A stretch of 64,000 nt of DNA from NCBI RefSeq assembly GCF_010731815.2, contig NZ_AP022593.1:3782001-3846000 (forward strand). Reading direction: 5' to 3'. The position numbers and the translations under genes are program-made. The DNA comes from Mycolicibacterium arabiense. GTDB taxonomy: Bacteria > Actinomycetota > Actinomycetes > Mycobacteriales > Mycobacteriaceae. The notes beneath the pieces were generated by a model. It was given only the letters and a program-made list of their open reading frames with translations. It did not search any database and had not been told where the DNA came from. Of the stretch, positions 49,487 to 58,105 are shown piece by piece (position 1 is the first letter of the stretch; every line of letters begins with the position of its first letter).

Positions 49487-50329
49487 GTGTACGCAGCGTT
49501 CAAACCGGTACTGGCCGTGATCGCGGTCGTGGCGGGCGCCGCTCTGGTGGCCACCGCGGCGCTGCTCGCCTACGACGCGACGTCGCAGGCCGCTCCGCTT
49601 CCGGTGCACCAGCGACCCACCGTCGTGCTGGTGCACGGGGCCTGGGCCGACACCTCGAGCTGGGACGGCGAGGTCGCTGCCCTGCGCGACGACGGATACG
49701 ACGTCCGCGCCATCTCGAATCCCCTGCAGGGCCTCACGTCCGACGCCGCGTCGGTCACCTCGTTCCTCCGATCCATCGAAGGGCCGATCGTCCTGGTCGG
49801 GCATTCCTATGGTGGCGCGGTGATCACCGAGGCCGCCGCGGGGATCCCGAACGTCGAGGCCCTGGTGTACGTGGACGCCGCAGCGCCGGACGTGGGCGAG
49901 ACGAACGGGTCGCTCTCGGGTGCGGATTCGGTACTCGAGCAACGACCCCGCACCGAACTCTTCGACGAGGTTCCCGGTCCGGGTGGCGCGACCAGCCTCT
50001 ACCTGAACCGGGATGTCTTCGTCGACGACTTCGCCAACGACCTGCCGCGCGAGGAGGCACTGCGGCTGTGGGCGACTCAGCGCACCGCGGCCGCCGCGGC
50101 GTTCGACACTCCGGCCACGAAGGCGGCGTGGCGCGCCATCCCGTCGTGGTACTTCATCAGCAGTGGGGACCGCATCATCACCCCTGCCTCCGAACGCGCG
50201 ATGGCCGAGCGGGCGCACTCCCGCGTCACGGAGTTCTCCGGCGGGTCACACCTCAGCCTGATCAGTCAGCCGGAGGCCGTCACCGCCGTCATCGAATCCG
50301 CGGCCCATTCCCTCCAGCCGTCTGGGTAG
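49487..50329 (+). CDS. Exported/membrane-anchored alpha/beta hydrolase
   Basis: This 280-residue hydrolase has an N-terminal membrane helix or signal anchor ('VLAVIAVVAGAALVATAALLA' region), then '[19 protein letters not shown]', nucleophile elbow 'GHSYGG', and a C-terminal His in 'GGSHLSLISQPEAV'. It is paralogous to the lipoprotein hydrolase at 26128 but lacks a lipobox. It starts at GTG. Substrate unknown. It follows the XRE gene by about 100 bp on the same strand. Confidence 0.85.
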   Translation: MYAAFKPVLAVIAVVAGAALVATAALLAYDATSQAAPLPVHQRPTVVLVHGAWADTSSWDGEVAALRDDGYDVRAISNPLQGLTSDAASVTSFLRSIEGPIVLVGHSYGGAVITEAAAGIPNVEALVYVDAAAPDVGETNGSLSGADSVLEQRPRTELFDEVPGPGGATSLYLNRDVFVDDFANDLPREEALRLWATQRTAAAAAFDTPATKAAWRAIPSWYFISSGDRIITPASERAMAERAHSRVTEFSGGSHLSLISQPEAVTAVIESAAHSLQPSG

Positions 50330-50375
50330 GACCCAGAGCGCCCCACCCGGGGACCGCGACATCTACGGTCGAACC

Positions 50376-51845
50376 GTGAACTTCGACGAGTACCGCGCCC
50401 ACGACGCCACCGGCCTGGCCAAGCTGGTCGCCGACAAGCAGGTGTCAGCCGAAGAACTGTTGACCCTGGCGCGGGAACGCGCCGCAGTGGTCAACCCGAG
50501 GATCAACGCGATCGTCCGCGACGTCCCGGCCCCGCCCACCGAGCCGGGCGAGGGCCCGTTCGCAGGCGTGCCGTTCCTGATCAAAGACCTCGCACAGGAC
50601 TACGCGGGGCTGCCGACGTCGCGCGGGTCACGCGCATTCAAGACCACGCCGGCCGCCGAGCACGCGACGATCGTGGCGCGCTGGCTCGACGCGGGACTGG
50701 TCATCTTCGGCAAGACCAACACCCCCGAGTTCGGCGCCAAGGGCATCACCGAGCCCGACGCGTGGGGACCAGCGCGCAACCCGTGGAACCTGCAGCGGAC
50801 TCCAGGCGGATCGTCTGGCGGCTCGGCCGCGGCGGTGGCAGCCGGCATCGTCCCGTGCGCCGGCGCAAACGACGGCGGCGGGTCGATCCGCATTCCTGCG
50901 GCGTGCTGCGGACTGGTCGGACTCAAGCCCGGACGCGGACTGACCCCGATGGGACCGGGAACGGGTGAGTCCATGCACGGCGCGGCCGTACAGGGCGTCG
51001 TGTCCCGCTCGGTGCGCGACACCGCCGCGATGCTCGACGTCATCGCCGGCGGGGAAGCGGGCGGCCCCTTCTCACCCGCGATGCCCGGGGCGTCGTTCGC
51101 GTCCACCGTCGGCGAGGATCCCGGCCCGTTGCGGATCGGCGTGCGGGTGCCGTCGGCGATCAACCCTAACCCGCATCCCGAGGCGTCCGCCGCCGTCGAG
51201 GCCACCGTGCGAACGCTGACCGACCTCGGCCACCACGTCGACGAACTGCCGCAGGCCCCGTTCGACGACGCCGCGCTGGCGCGGGACTTCCTGCTGACCT
51301 GGTTCGTGTACACGGCTTGGGAACTCGACGAGGCCAAGCGCCTGACTGGTGCCAGCGACGCGTCCTTCGAACGGGACACCCTGATCCTTGCGGCACTGGG
51401 CCGTGCGACCAGCAGCGTGGCCTACGTCGACGCCGTCGAGCGACGTCACGAGCACACCCGCAGGCTCACCACCTACTTCGACTCCTACGACCTGCTGCTC
51501 ACGCCGACCCTGGCGACGCCCCCACCGAGGATCGCCGAGTTCGACCTGCCCGCCGCGCTGCAACGCGCTTCGGACGTGCTGATCAAGACGCGTACCGCGA
51601 GCCTGCTGCGGCACACGAAGATCGTCGACGACATGGTGGACAAGAACCTCAACTGGGTCCCGTACACGCAGCTGGCGAATCTGACTGGGCGACCGGCCAT
51701 CTCGCTGCCGTTGCACTGGACGGCGGACGGTCTGCCGCTCGGCGTGCAGTTCGTCGCGCCACTTGCAGGCGAGTCGACGCTCATCCGCCTGGCCGCGCAG
51801 CTGGAGCAGGCGATGCCGTGGGCCGACCGACTGGCACCGGTCTAG
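50376..51845 (+). CDS. Amidase-signature family amidase
   Basis: This 489-residue enzyme has the amidase-signature triad Lys70 ('PFLIKDLA'), cis-Ser146 ('PGGSSGGSAAA') and nucleophile Ser170 ('DGGGSIRIPA'), with the 24-residue Ser-Ser spacing of the family. It starts with GTG. Members hydrolyse small amides, aryl or aliphatic. The preceding hydrolase gene ends 47 bp upstream, so co-transcription is possible. Substrate not decidable. Confidence 0.93.
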   Translation: MNFDEYRAHDATGLAKLVADKQVSAEELLTLARERAAVVNPRINAIVRDVPAPPTEPGEGPFAGVPFLIKDLAQDYAGLPTSRGSRAFKTTPAAEHATIVARWLDAGLVIFGKTNTPEFGAKGITEPDAWGPARNPWNLQRTPGGSSGGSAAAVAAGIVPCAGANDGGGSIRIPAACCGLVGLKPGRGLTPMGPGTGESMHGAAVQGVVSRSVRDTAAMLDVIAGGEAGGPFSPAMPGASFASTVGEDPGPLRIGVRVPSAINPNPHPEASAAVEATVRTLTDLGHHVDELPQAPFDDAALARDFLLTWFVYTAWELDEAKRLTGASDASFERDTLILAALGRATSSVAYVDAVERRHEHTRRLTTYFDSYDLLLTPTLATPPPRIAEFDLPAALQRASDVLIKTRTASLLRHTKIVDDMVDKNLNWVPYTQLANLTGRPAISLPLHWTADGLPLGVQFVAPLAGESTLIRLAAQLEQAMPWADRLAPV

Positions 51846-51850
51846 GCACC

Positions 51851-52726
51851 TCAGTCGTGGTGCCGGTGGTCCTCGGCGTAGGCCTTGATGACCGCCGCCG
51901 TATCACCGTCGAACTGCAAGAACTCCTCGCTCAGGAGCGTGGCCAAACTGTCGACGGCCGAGGTGATCATCGCGCCCGCGAGGCGGATCTGGTCGTCCTT
52001 GCTATCGGCTGCCTCGGTGGCGAGTTCGGTGGCGTACACCAGCGACGCAGCCAGGGAGGCGTCCGCTTCGACGTCGCGGAAATAGTACGTCGCGCCGTAC
52101 TGGGTGAAGTCGTTGCGCGCCTCGACGACGGCGTTGGCGATGCCGGTGAGGACGTCGCTGGGAATGCTGTCGATGCCCAGCGTGGGGTCGGCTCGACGGA
52201 CCCCGCGAAGCGTCGAAAGCTGAAGCGCGAGAACGCGTCGGCGGTGCAGTGCGGGATAGATCTGCAGGACCCATGACACGGCTGCCGTCAGCAGCATGAA
52301 GCCGAACAGCGACTCGAGCGGCACGAGCAGCCGCAGGACCGCCAGCGTGGGCACGACGTCGCCGAAGCCGAGCGTGCCTATCGTCACCAGCGAGATGTAC
52401 AGCGAGTCGAACTCCGTGCTGCGCGGCAGGCCGTCGAGTTCCGAGCTGTAGGCGAAGCCCTCGGGCATCGAGGCGTAGTAGAGCATCGCCCACCCGACGA
52501 CCGCGATGGCGCCCCAGGTAATCACGACCAGCCCGATTCCCAGCGGTCCGGTGAGCGAGGTGATCCGGCGATCGGATGGGAACAGCCGAAGCAGCCACCA
52601 CACGAACTTCATGACCTGGGGTGCGATGCTGCCGTGCCCGACCGGATGGAACAGCGTGTGGAACACGTCGCGGACCACCACCAGCACGAGCACCGCCCCG
52701 ATGATCGTCACCACCCAGTCAGTCAC
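51851..52726 (-). CDS. Two-TM potassium-channel-like ion channel
   Basis: This 291-residue membrane protein has an N-terminal helix ('WVVTIIGAVLVLVVVRDVF'), two or more further helices, and a pore loop with the filter-like 'TIGTLGFGD' (T-x-G-F-G-D, as in K+ channels) followed by 'LLVPLESLFGFMLLTAAVSWVLQIY'. The cytosolic C-terminal 110 residues are helical and acidic. I start it at the GTG 6 bp behind GAGGAGG; the longer reading is unrelated sequence. Probably a K+ channel of the Ion_trans_2 type. Confidence 0.85.
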   Translation of the reverse strand: MTDWVVTIIGAVLVLVVVRDVFHTLFHPVGHGSIAPQVMKFVWWLLRLFPSDRRITSLTGPLGIGLVVITWGAIAVVGWAMLYYASMPEGFAYSSELDGLPRSTEFDSLYISLVTIGTLGFGDVVPTLAVLRLLVPLESLFGFMLLTAAVSWVLQIYPALHRRRVLALQLSTLRGVRRADPTLGIDSIPSDVLTGIANAVVEARNDFTQYGATYYFRDVEADASLAASLVYATELATEAADSKDDQIRLAGAMITSAVDSLATLLSEEFLQFDGDTAAVIKAYAEDHRHHD

Positions 52727-52759
52727 GACCACCCTCCTCGGAGCCGGTTTGCTGCGAGC

Positions 52760-52786
52760 GGTCTCAAAGTGCCGAGCGGGGGGTAT
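52760..52786 (+). promoter_or_regulatory. SigF-like promoter of the LpqH-like lipoprotein, near-leaderless
   Basis: GGTCT-N16-GGGTAT matches the SigF pattern with one -35 mismatch. The -10 ends 8 bp before the ATG at 52795, so the message would be almost leaderless, as for the protein at 19129. Motif observed; sigma factor inferred. Confidence 0.48.
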
Positions 52787-52794
52787 CCGCAGGC

Positions 52795-53274
52795 ATGGAC
52801 ACCGATCTGAGAACACCGTACGGCTACGACCGGCATTCGACCGTGCACACCCGACGACGGCGACGATCGGGTGTCGCCGCCCTGTGTGCCGTCGGACTGG
52901 TCGCAACGGGATGCGCGTCCGGTGCTTCGGCACTCGGCACACCGACCGCGCGCATCACGATCAACGGCAACGAGATCGCCGAACGGCCCATCGTTCGCTG
53001 TCAGCAGGCGGAGTGGATGTGGCTCATCGAAACCATTCCGCCGCAACCGGGCTTCAACGCTCAAGTGCGCACCGGGGCCGGCGTCGAGCCGCGATCGGTG
53101 CGGATAGATGACTTGGGCGGTTTCACCGGCGGCGTCACCGACACCGCCCCGGGCACCACGAAGGCAACCGTCGTCGACGGCTCCTTCGTGATTACCGGAA
53201 CCGCAGACGGGTTCTACGACGGCAACATCTCGAACACCGGTACGGCCACCTTCGAGATCCGGCTCGACTGCTGA
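52795..53274 (+). CDS. LpqH-family (19-kDa antigen-like) lipoprotein
   Basis: This 159-residue exported lipoprotein has an Arg-rich N-region ('HTRRRRRSGVAALCAVGLVA'), lipobox 'VATGC' and a beta-rich mature domain. Two further Cys ('IVRCQQ' and the terminal 'FEIRLDC') match the disulfide of the LpqH/19-kDa antigen family, and 'GSFVITGTADGF' is like the family's 'gsyKItGtAtGv'. It is surface-exposed on mycobacteria. No ribosome site precedes the ATG, fitting the near-leaderless promoter. Confidence 0.8.
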   Translation: MDTDLRTPYGYDRHSTVHTRRRRRSGVAALCAVGLVATGCASGASALGTPTARITINGNEIAERPIVRCQQAEWMWLIETIPPQPGFNAQVRTGAGVEPRSVRIDDLGGFTGGVTDTAPGTTKATVVDGSFVITGTADGFYDGNISNTGTATFEIRLDC

Positions 53275-53284
53275 CCCCGGCGGG

Positions 53285-54169
53285 TCACTGGGTCGAGGGC
53301 TCGTCGCCCGACCCGACGAACGCGTTGCCCTCGGTGGGGTCGACGGGTTCGTTCGTGAAGGCCACCACGCGCAGGAACGGTCCGATGACGGCGTCGAACA
53401 TCGCAGGCATGAACCGGTAGGCCGCGATCGCGGGGCGGTTCATCCAACCGACCTGACGTTCACTGGAACGCTTCCGTTCGGTGGCACGGACGATCGACGT
53501 GACGATGGTCGACGGGGGCACGGCGGTGGGTGGCACCCTCGGCGTACGACCGTAGAAATTGCTCGCAGTCGCGTACACCGGAGTGTCTACCGGCCCGGGG
53601 TAGACACCGTGCACCCTCACCCCCGGCAGGTGGTGGGTCTCTTGGCGCAACGTCCGCACCAGCCCGCAGAGCGCGAACTTGCTTGCGACATAAGCGGCTT
53701 GGTAGGGCACCGCGGTGACGCCGAGTAGCGAGCCGACGAGCACCAGGTGCCCCGATCCGCGTTCCTCGAAGTGAACCAACGCGCAGCGCGCAACGTTGGC
53801 GGCGCCGATGAGGTTCGTGCGCACGATGCCGTCGAATACCTCGGCCGGCACGTCGACGAACCGACCGAAGGCCGTGATCGCCGCGGACTGCACTGCCACG
53901 TCCACTCGACCGAATTGCTCGAGGGCGGCGTCGAAGAGATCGGATACCTGATCGGCTTCCGCGATGTCGGTCGACCGTGCGATCACGTCGGACGCGCCGG
54001 CCCGCTTGCACTCGACGGCCACCTCTTCGAGCGTGTCACCGGAGCGTGCTGCCAAGACCAGCCGGGCGCCGCGCTCGGCGTACCGGAGCGCGGTCTCCTT
54101 GCCGATGCCACTGGACGCACCGGTGATCAGGACCACCTGTGAGCCCGTGTCCTGCGAGTGGTTATCCAT
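53285..54169 (-). CDS. Short-chain dehydrogenase/reductase
   Basis: This 294-residue classical SDR has 'VLITGASSGIGKETALRYAERG' for NAD(P), 'DVAVQSAAIT' at the NNAG position (altered), and the catalytic 'YQAAYVASK' (YxxxK). The C-terminal 50 residues extend past the usual SDR length. It lies 6 bp downstream of the epimerase gene's start region on the same strand and is probably last in an operon with the genes at 54176-56086. Substrate unknown. Confidence 0.92.
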   Translation of the reverse strand: MDNHSQDTGSQVVLITGASSGIGKETALRYAERGARLVLAARSGDTLEEVAVECKRAGASDVIARSTDIAEADQVSDLFDAALEQFGRVDVAVQSAAITAFGRFVDVPAEVFDGIVRTNLIGAANVARCALVHFEERGSGHLVLVGSLLGVTAVPYQAAYVASKFALCGLVRTLRQETHHLPGVRVHGVYPGPVDTPVYATASNFYGRTPRVPPTAVPPSTIVTSIVRATERKRSSERQVGWMNRPAIAAYRFMPAMFDAVIGPFLRVVAFTNEPVDPTEGNAFVGSGDEPSTQ

Positions 54170-54175
54170 GATCCA

Positions 54176-55570
54176 TCACCCGTCGGAACTACCCGGCCCC
54201 GGCGACGCGGAAACCGGCTGGGAATCAAGATCTTTCGCATGGCGCTTGCGCTCGAGTCCGTTGAGCACGTGCAGCGCCGCGGTAGCGGCCACCGGGGCCC
54301 ACCCGCCGCGTACGGTCGCCGCCAGTGCCGCCAGGACGGCGACCGGCGCGATGAGTGCGACCTTGTCCGTGCGTCGTTCGAGGACGCGGTCGAGGGCCAG
54401 CGGGGTGCCGGACGCCAGATTGGTGGCCACGACGACCGCGTCGGGGACCCCGGCGCGACGCTTGCCCAGTGCTCGCGCCAGTGCCAGACCGGTCCACGTC
54501 AGCAGCGATGCGTCGTGCACGCGCGCCACGGCACGCCCGATGTCGGGCGTGCTGCTGCCCAGTCCCGTGGCGGCACTGCTGCCGATGGCGTCGTCCGCAA
54601 GGCCTTCGATCAATTCTCGCGCGCTGACGGTCGACGAATGCGCAGGCGTCCAACCGAGTTCGCGGTGCGCCTTCGACGTGTCCATCAGCGGGGTGTTGGT
54701 GGCGACGTCGTACCAGCCGGGAGTGAGCGCGATGATGCGGGCCGCGCTGAGCGCCGAGATGACGGACCTGGCGGCACGCGGGTTCACGGCAATGGGACGG
54801 GCACCGACGAGGTCGGCCAGCGCGTCGGCGTCCAGAACGTCGGCAGCGACGTTGTAGGACCCCTGAGCACGGTGCTCGATCATTCGCACCACGGCGTCGC
54901 CGACGTCGTCGGCGTGCACGAACTGCAGCCCGAGGCCGGCGGGCAGCGGAAGGATCGGGAGCTGGCGCCGACGGAGCATCTCCAGCGCGGCCTTGGGCAC
55001 CAGCGGGCCGAGATAGAGCGTCTTGATCAGCCACGATGCCTGACGCTGCACCACCACGGTGGGGCGGAAGCGCGCAATGGTCACGTCCGGGTGCTGCTCG
55101 GCGAACTGGTCGAGCATCCGTTCCACGGCGACCTTATGCCTGCTGTAGATCGAGGTCTCCTGGCCGGTGTCCGGCCAGTCCTCGGTGACGGGCGCGCCGG
55201 CACCCGGGGCGTAGATGCCGAGACTGGAGGCGTACACCAGTTGCTTCACGCCAGCAGCGTCGATCGCGTCCAGGACGGCCTGAGAGCCCGTGACGTTCGC
55301 GCGATAGAGGTAGTCCTCGTCGCGAACCGGCTGCACTGCGAGCGCGAGGTGGACTACGACGTCGGCGCCCTGCATGGCCGGGGCCAGGTCTGCCGTCGCA
55401 GACGGCGACGCGAGGTCGACGGCGTGCCAGGTCACGCGTTCGTAGTCGATGCCCTTCTCGGGAGGACGGCGGCAGATTCCGACCACCTGCGCATCGGGCA
55501 TGTGGCGCGCGAGCGCGCGTAGTACGCCGGTGCCAACGTTTCCGGAAGCACCGGTGACGACGATTCTCAT
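54176..55570 (-). CDS. Extended SDR epimerase with C-terminal membrane-like extension
   Basis: This 464-residue protein begins with 'IVVTGASGNVGTGVLRALARH' and has the extended-SDR Tyr-Lys in 'YSRHKVAVER'. After about residue 330 it carries an extra Ala/Val-rich tail ('VALIAPVAVLAALAATVRGGW') that may associate with the membrane. Similar fused proteins are frequent in mycobacteria. It ends 6 bp before the SDR start at 54169, so both are co-transcribed. The reaction is not known. Confidence 0.86.
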   Translation of the reverse strand: MRIVVTGASGNVGTGVLRALARHMPDAQVVGICRRPPEKGIDYERVTWHAVDLASPSATADLAPAMQGADVVVHLALAVQPVRDEDYLYRANVTGSQAVLDAIDAAGVKQLVYASSLGIYAPGAGAPVTEDWPDTGQETSIYSRHKVAVERMLDQFAEQHPDVTIARFRPTVVVQRQASWLIKTLYLGPLVPKAALEMLRRRQLPILPLPAGLGLQFVHADDVGDAVVRMIEHRAQGSYNVAADVLDADALADLVGARPIAVNPRAARSVISALSAARIIALTPGWYDVATNTPLMDTSKAHRELGWTPAHSSTVSARELIEGLADDAIGSSAATGLGSSTPDIGRAVARVHDASLLTWTGLALARALGKRRAGVPDAVVVATNLASGTPLALDRVLERRTDKVALIAPVAVLAALAATVRGGWAPVAATAALHVLNGLERKRHAKDLDSQPVSASPGPGSSDG

Positions 55571-55609
55571 TGCGCGGTGCTTACCCGCTTCCGCGCACGA
55601 GAAACTCGG

Positions 55610-56086
55610 TCAGCTACCTACCGGCGTGCGGGTCTCGACGCGGGGCGCGGACACCGTGGCAGCGGGTCGAGCGGCGTGGGCGATGCGTCGCTGACGGCGC
55701 TCGTCGCGAACGATGCGGCGTTCGAGGATGCGAAGGTCCCGGGCGTGCAGCGAACGGTTCTTCATCGCGAGCAGATCGAGCTGTTGCCAGCTGAGCCCGT
55801 CGAGGTCGCCGTCGGCATCGTGGGTGGCGATCACGACGCTGCCGCGAAGCAGGGGGACCGTCTTGGCGGTCAACGTCGTGGTGGCCAGGAGGAGTTCGGT
55901 GGCGCTGCGGTTCACCCGGCGCTGGCAGCGGCTCGTCGAGGGGCTGAACCAGAAGTCGAACTGCCGGTCGAAGCTGGTCAGCGCCTGCAGGCCCTGGCTT
56001 TGGACGAGTTGATCGATGTCGGCCTTGGAGTAGGCGCGGGTCTCATAGATGGCGCCGTTCGTGGCGGCGTAGAGGACGGTGTTCAT
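55610..56086 (-). CDS. Hypothetical protein (158 aa)
   Basis: This is an unrecognised soluble protein: 'NTVLYAATNGAIYETRAYSK' at the start, 'LVQSQGLQALTSFDRQFDFW', then an Arg-rich region ('LRILERRIVRDERRQRRIAH') and a Pro/Thr tail. No catalytic motif, signal or membrane segment is visible. It precedes the epimerase gene by 39 bp on the same strand. The ATG lacks a strong ribosome site. The 172 bp upstream, to the lipase gene, hold only promoter-like sequence. Confidence 0.55.
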   Translation of the reverse strand: MNTVLYAATNGAIYETRAYSKADIDQLVQSQGLQALTSFDRQFDFWFSPSTSRCQRRVNRSATELLLATTTLTAKTVPLLRGSVVIATHDADGDLDGLSWQQLDLLAMKNRSLHARDLRILERRIVRDERRQRRIAHAARPAATVSAPRVETRTPVGS

Positions 56087-56258
56087 TCACGTGATCCATT
56101 CATGTCTTTCTTCGGCGGCGGGCAACGCACCGGCGAGCCAGTGCTGTTACTGAAGTTACCCATGTGACATTTGAGACAAACGTTGGAAACGGATCGATAA
56201 TTCCGGGTTGCCGGCCTCGGGGTGGGAATGGACCGTTCCGGCCGGTTACCGTAGGCCG

Positions 56259-57605
56259 ATGGGCTCAGACGGCACGGCTGCCGGCAACGGTGACGAGTGG
56301 TTGCCGCCGCACGACGGACCCAGCGTCGACGGTCGGCCGGTACTGCCCAAGGACGATCCGTTCTACCAACCGCCGCCGGGCTTCGAGCGACGCGAACCGG
56401 GCACCGTCCTCCGGTCGCGCGACGTGCAACTGGCGTTCCTCGGATTGATCCCGCAGCGGTTCACCGCCACCCAACTGCTGTACCGCACGACGGACCTCGA
56501 CGGCCGCGCGTCGACCACGGTGACCACCGTGCTGACGCCGACCGAGCGAACCCCGGACATGCCCTGCCCGATCGTGTCCTACCAGTGCGCCATCGACGCG
56601 GTGACGGGACGCTGCTTCCCGTCCTACGCGCTGCGGCGCCGAGCCAAGGCGGCGGGCGCGCTGGCGCAGTTCGAACTCCTGCTGATCGTCGCCGCACTGG
56701 CCGAGGGATGGGCCGTCTCCGTGCCGGATCACGGTGGGCCGCACGGGGTCTTCGGCGCCCCATTCGAACCCGGTTACTGCGTGCTCGACGGGCTGAGGGC
56801 GGCGCTGAACTTCGAACCCCTTGCCCTTTCCCACACAGCGCCGGTTGGAATCTGGGGCTACTCCGGTGGCGGCCTGGCCACCGCGTGGGCGGCGGAGATG
56901 TACGACGGATACGCACCCGAACTCAACGTCGTCGGTGCGGTCCTCGGATCACCGGTCGGCGATCTCGGCCAGACCTACCACCGGCTCAACGGCAAGTTCT
57001 TCTCCGGGCTGCCCACGATGGTGGTCGCCGCGCTGATGCACAGCTATCCAGACCTCAAGCGGGTCATAGAGGAACGCGTCACCCCCGAGGGCAAGGCGCT
57101 GTTCGACCAGCTCGCCACGATGACGACCGCGCAGGCGGTGATGCGGATGCGCAAGCAGGACATGGCGAACATGGTCGACCGTCCCCTCGAGGAGATCCTG
57201 AGCCTGCCGGAAGTCCAACACGTCTTCGAGAACATCAGGCTGGGCATCGCCGCGCCCACCATGCCGGTGCTGATCGTGCAGGCCGTGCACGACCGCATCA
57301 TCTCGGTCGACGACATCGACCGGCTGGCCGAGACCTACGCCGCGGGCGGCACCGACGTGACCTATCACCGCGACCGGTTCTGCGAGCACATCCTCCTGCA
57401 CCCGCTGTCGGCGCCGATGGCGCTGAGATGGCTGCGCGACCGGTTCGACGGCCGCCCCGTCGACGAGAACCGTGGGCGATCCACGTGGCCGACGCTGTTC
57501 AACCCGTCCACCTACCACGGCCTCGCCCGGTTGGCCCTGGTCAGTGCCAAGGTGATCACGGGGCGAGGGGTCGAGCGCCGTCCGCTGTCGGAGACCGACC
57601 GCTGA
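56259..57605 (+). CDS. Secretory-lipase (LIP)-family alpha/beta hydrolase
   Basis: This 448-residue protein is of the LIP/triacylglycerol-lipase family common in mycobacteria: N-terminal '[20 protein letters not shown]', nucleophile elbow '[16 protein letters not shown]' with Ser, '[11 protein letters not shown]', an acid region '[15 protein letters not shown]' and His in '[12 protein letters not shown]'. It has no clear signal peptide with this start; an ATG at 56208 would add 17 residues. It likely hydrolyses lipid esters. It stands alone, about 90 bp before the DGPF gene. Confidence 0.82.
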   Translation: MGSDGTAAGNGDEWLPPHDGPSVDGRPVLPKDDPFYQPPPGFERREPGTVLRSRDVQLAFLGLIPQRFTATQLLYRTTDLDGRASTTVTTVLTPTERTPDMPCPIVSYQCAIDAVTGRCFPSYALRRRAKAAGALAQFELLLIVAALAEGWAVSVPDHGGPHGVFGAPFEPGYCVLDGLRAALNFEPLALSHTAPVGIWGYSGGGLATAWAAEMYDGYAPELNVVGAVLGSPVGDLGQTYHRLNGKFFSGLPTMVVAALMHSYPDLKRVIEERVTPEGKALFDQLATMTTAQAVMRMRKQDMANMVDRPLEEILSLPEVQHVFENIRLGIAAPTMPVLIVQAVHDRIISVDDIDRLAETYAAGGTDVTYHRDRFCEHILLHPLSAPMALRWLRDRFDGRPVDENRGRSTWPTLFNPSTYHGLARLALVSAKVITGRGVERRPLSETDR

Positions 57606-57621
57606 CCGGTGTGCGGCCTGA

Positions 57622-57648
57622 TGTCGAGAACGCCGGCTCGGCACCGTC
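57622..57648 (+). promoter_or_regulatory. Candidate ECF42-type promoter upstream of the DGPF gene
   Basis: TGTCGA (57622-57627), then 17 bp, then CGTC (57645-57648) resembles the promoter pattern I recall for ECF42 sigma factors (TGTCGA at -35, CGTC-like at -10). It lies 50 bp before the DGPF gene, which is coupled to an ECF42-like sigma gene, implying autoregulation. Motif observed; assignment inferred. Confidence 0.5.
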
Positions 57649-57697
57649 CCTGCTGTGTGCGACCAATCGGGGTCGCCCTCGAGAAAGGGAGAAACCC

Positions 57698-58105
57698 ATG
57701 GCGAAGTACCTGCTCCTCAAGCACTACCGAGGCGCGCCGGCCGCAGTGAACGACGTACCGATGGACCAGTGGACGCCCGACGAGATCCGCGCGCACGTGC
57801 AGTACATGAACGACTTCGCCGAGCGCTTGCAAGGCACCGGCGAGTACGTCGACGGTCAGGCGCTGTCACCCGAAGGCGAGTGGGTCCGCTCCGACGGCGA
57901 CGGCAAGCCGCCCGTCACCGACGGCCCGTTCGCCGAGACCAAGGACCTGATCGCAGGCTGGATGATCATCGACGTCGACTCCCATGACCGCGCCGTGGAA
58001 CTCGCAGGCGAGCTGTCCGCAGCGCCGGGGGCAGGCGGGCGGCCAATCCACGAATGGCTCGAACTGCGGCCCTTCCTCACCGCACCTCCTACCGTCGACG
58101 ACTGA
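57698..58105 (+). CDS. YCII-related DGPF-domain protein
   Basis: This 135-residue YCII/DGPF protein shows 'AKYLLLKHYRGAP' at the N-terminus and the defining 'GKPPVTDGPFAETKDLIAGW' block. It has an AGGGAG site at 9 bp. Proteins of this family are standard partners of ECF42 sigma factors and are thought to be targets or modulators, although their biochemical role is unclear. Its TGA overlaps the ATG of the sigma gene (TGATG), so the two are translationally coupled. Confidence 0.92.
   Translation: MAKYLLLKHYRGAPAAVNDVPMDQWTPDEIRAHVQYMNDFAERLQGTGEYVDGQALSPEGEWVRSDGDGKPPVTDGPFAETKDLIAGWMIIDVDSHDRAVELAGELSAAPGAGGRPIHEWLELRPFLTAPPTVDD

Noticed and set aside
54158..55522. Long plus-strand open frame (454 codons) opposite the epimerase gene
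   Set aside because: Its translation is Arg/Gly/Asp-rich without any family pattern, and the minus strand encodes a clear extended SDR. It is the usual antisense shadow of GC-rich DNA.
56297..57697. Very long plus-strand frame running through the lipase gene into the DGPF gene
   Set aside because: Only its last 135 codons match a family (DGPF). The upstream part is Arg-rich shadow of the lipase frame, so the DGPF gene is started at 57698.
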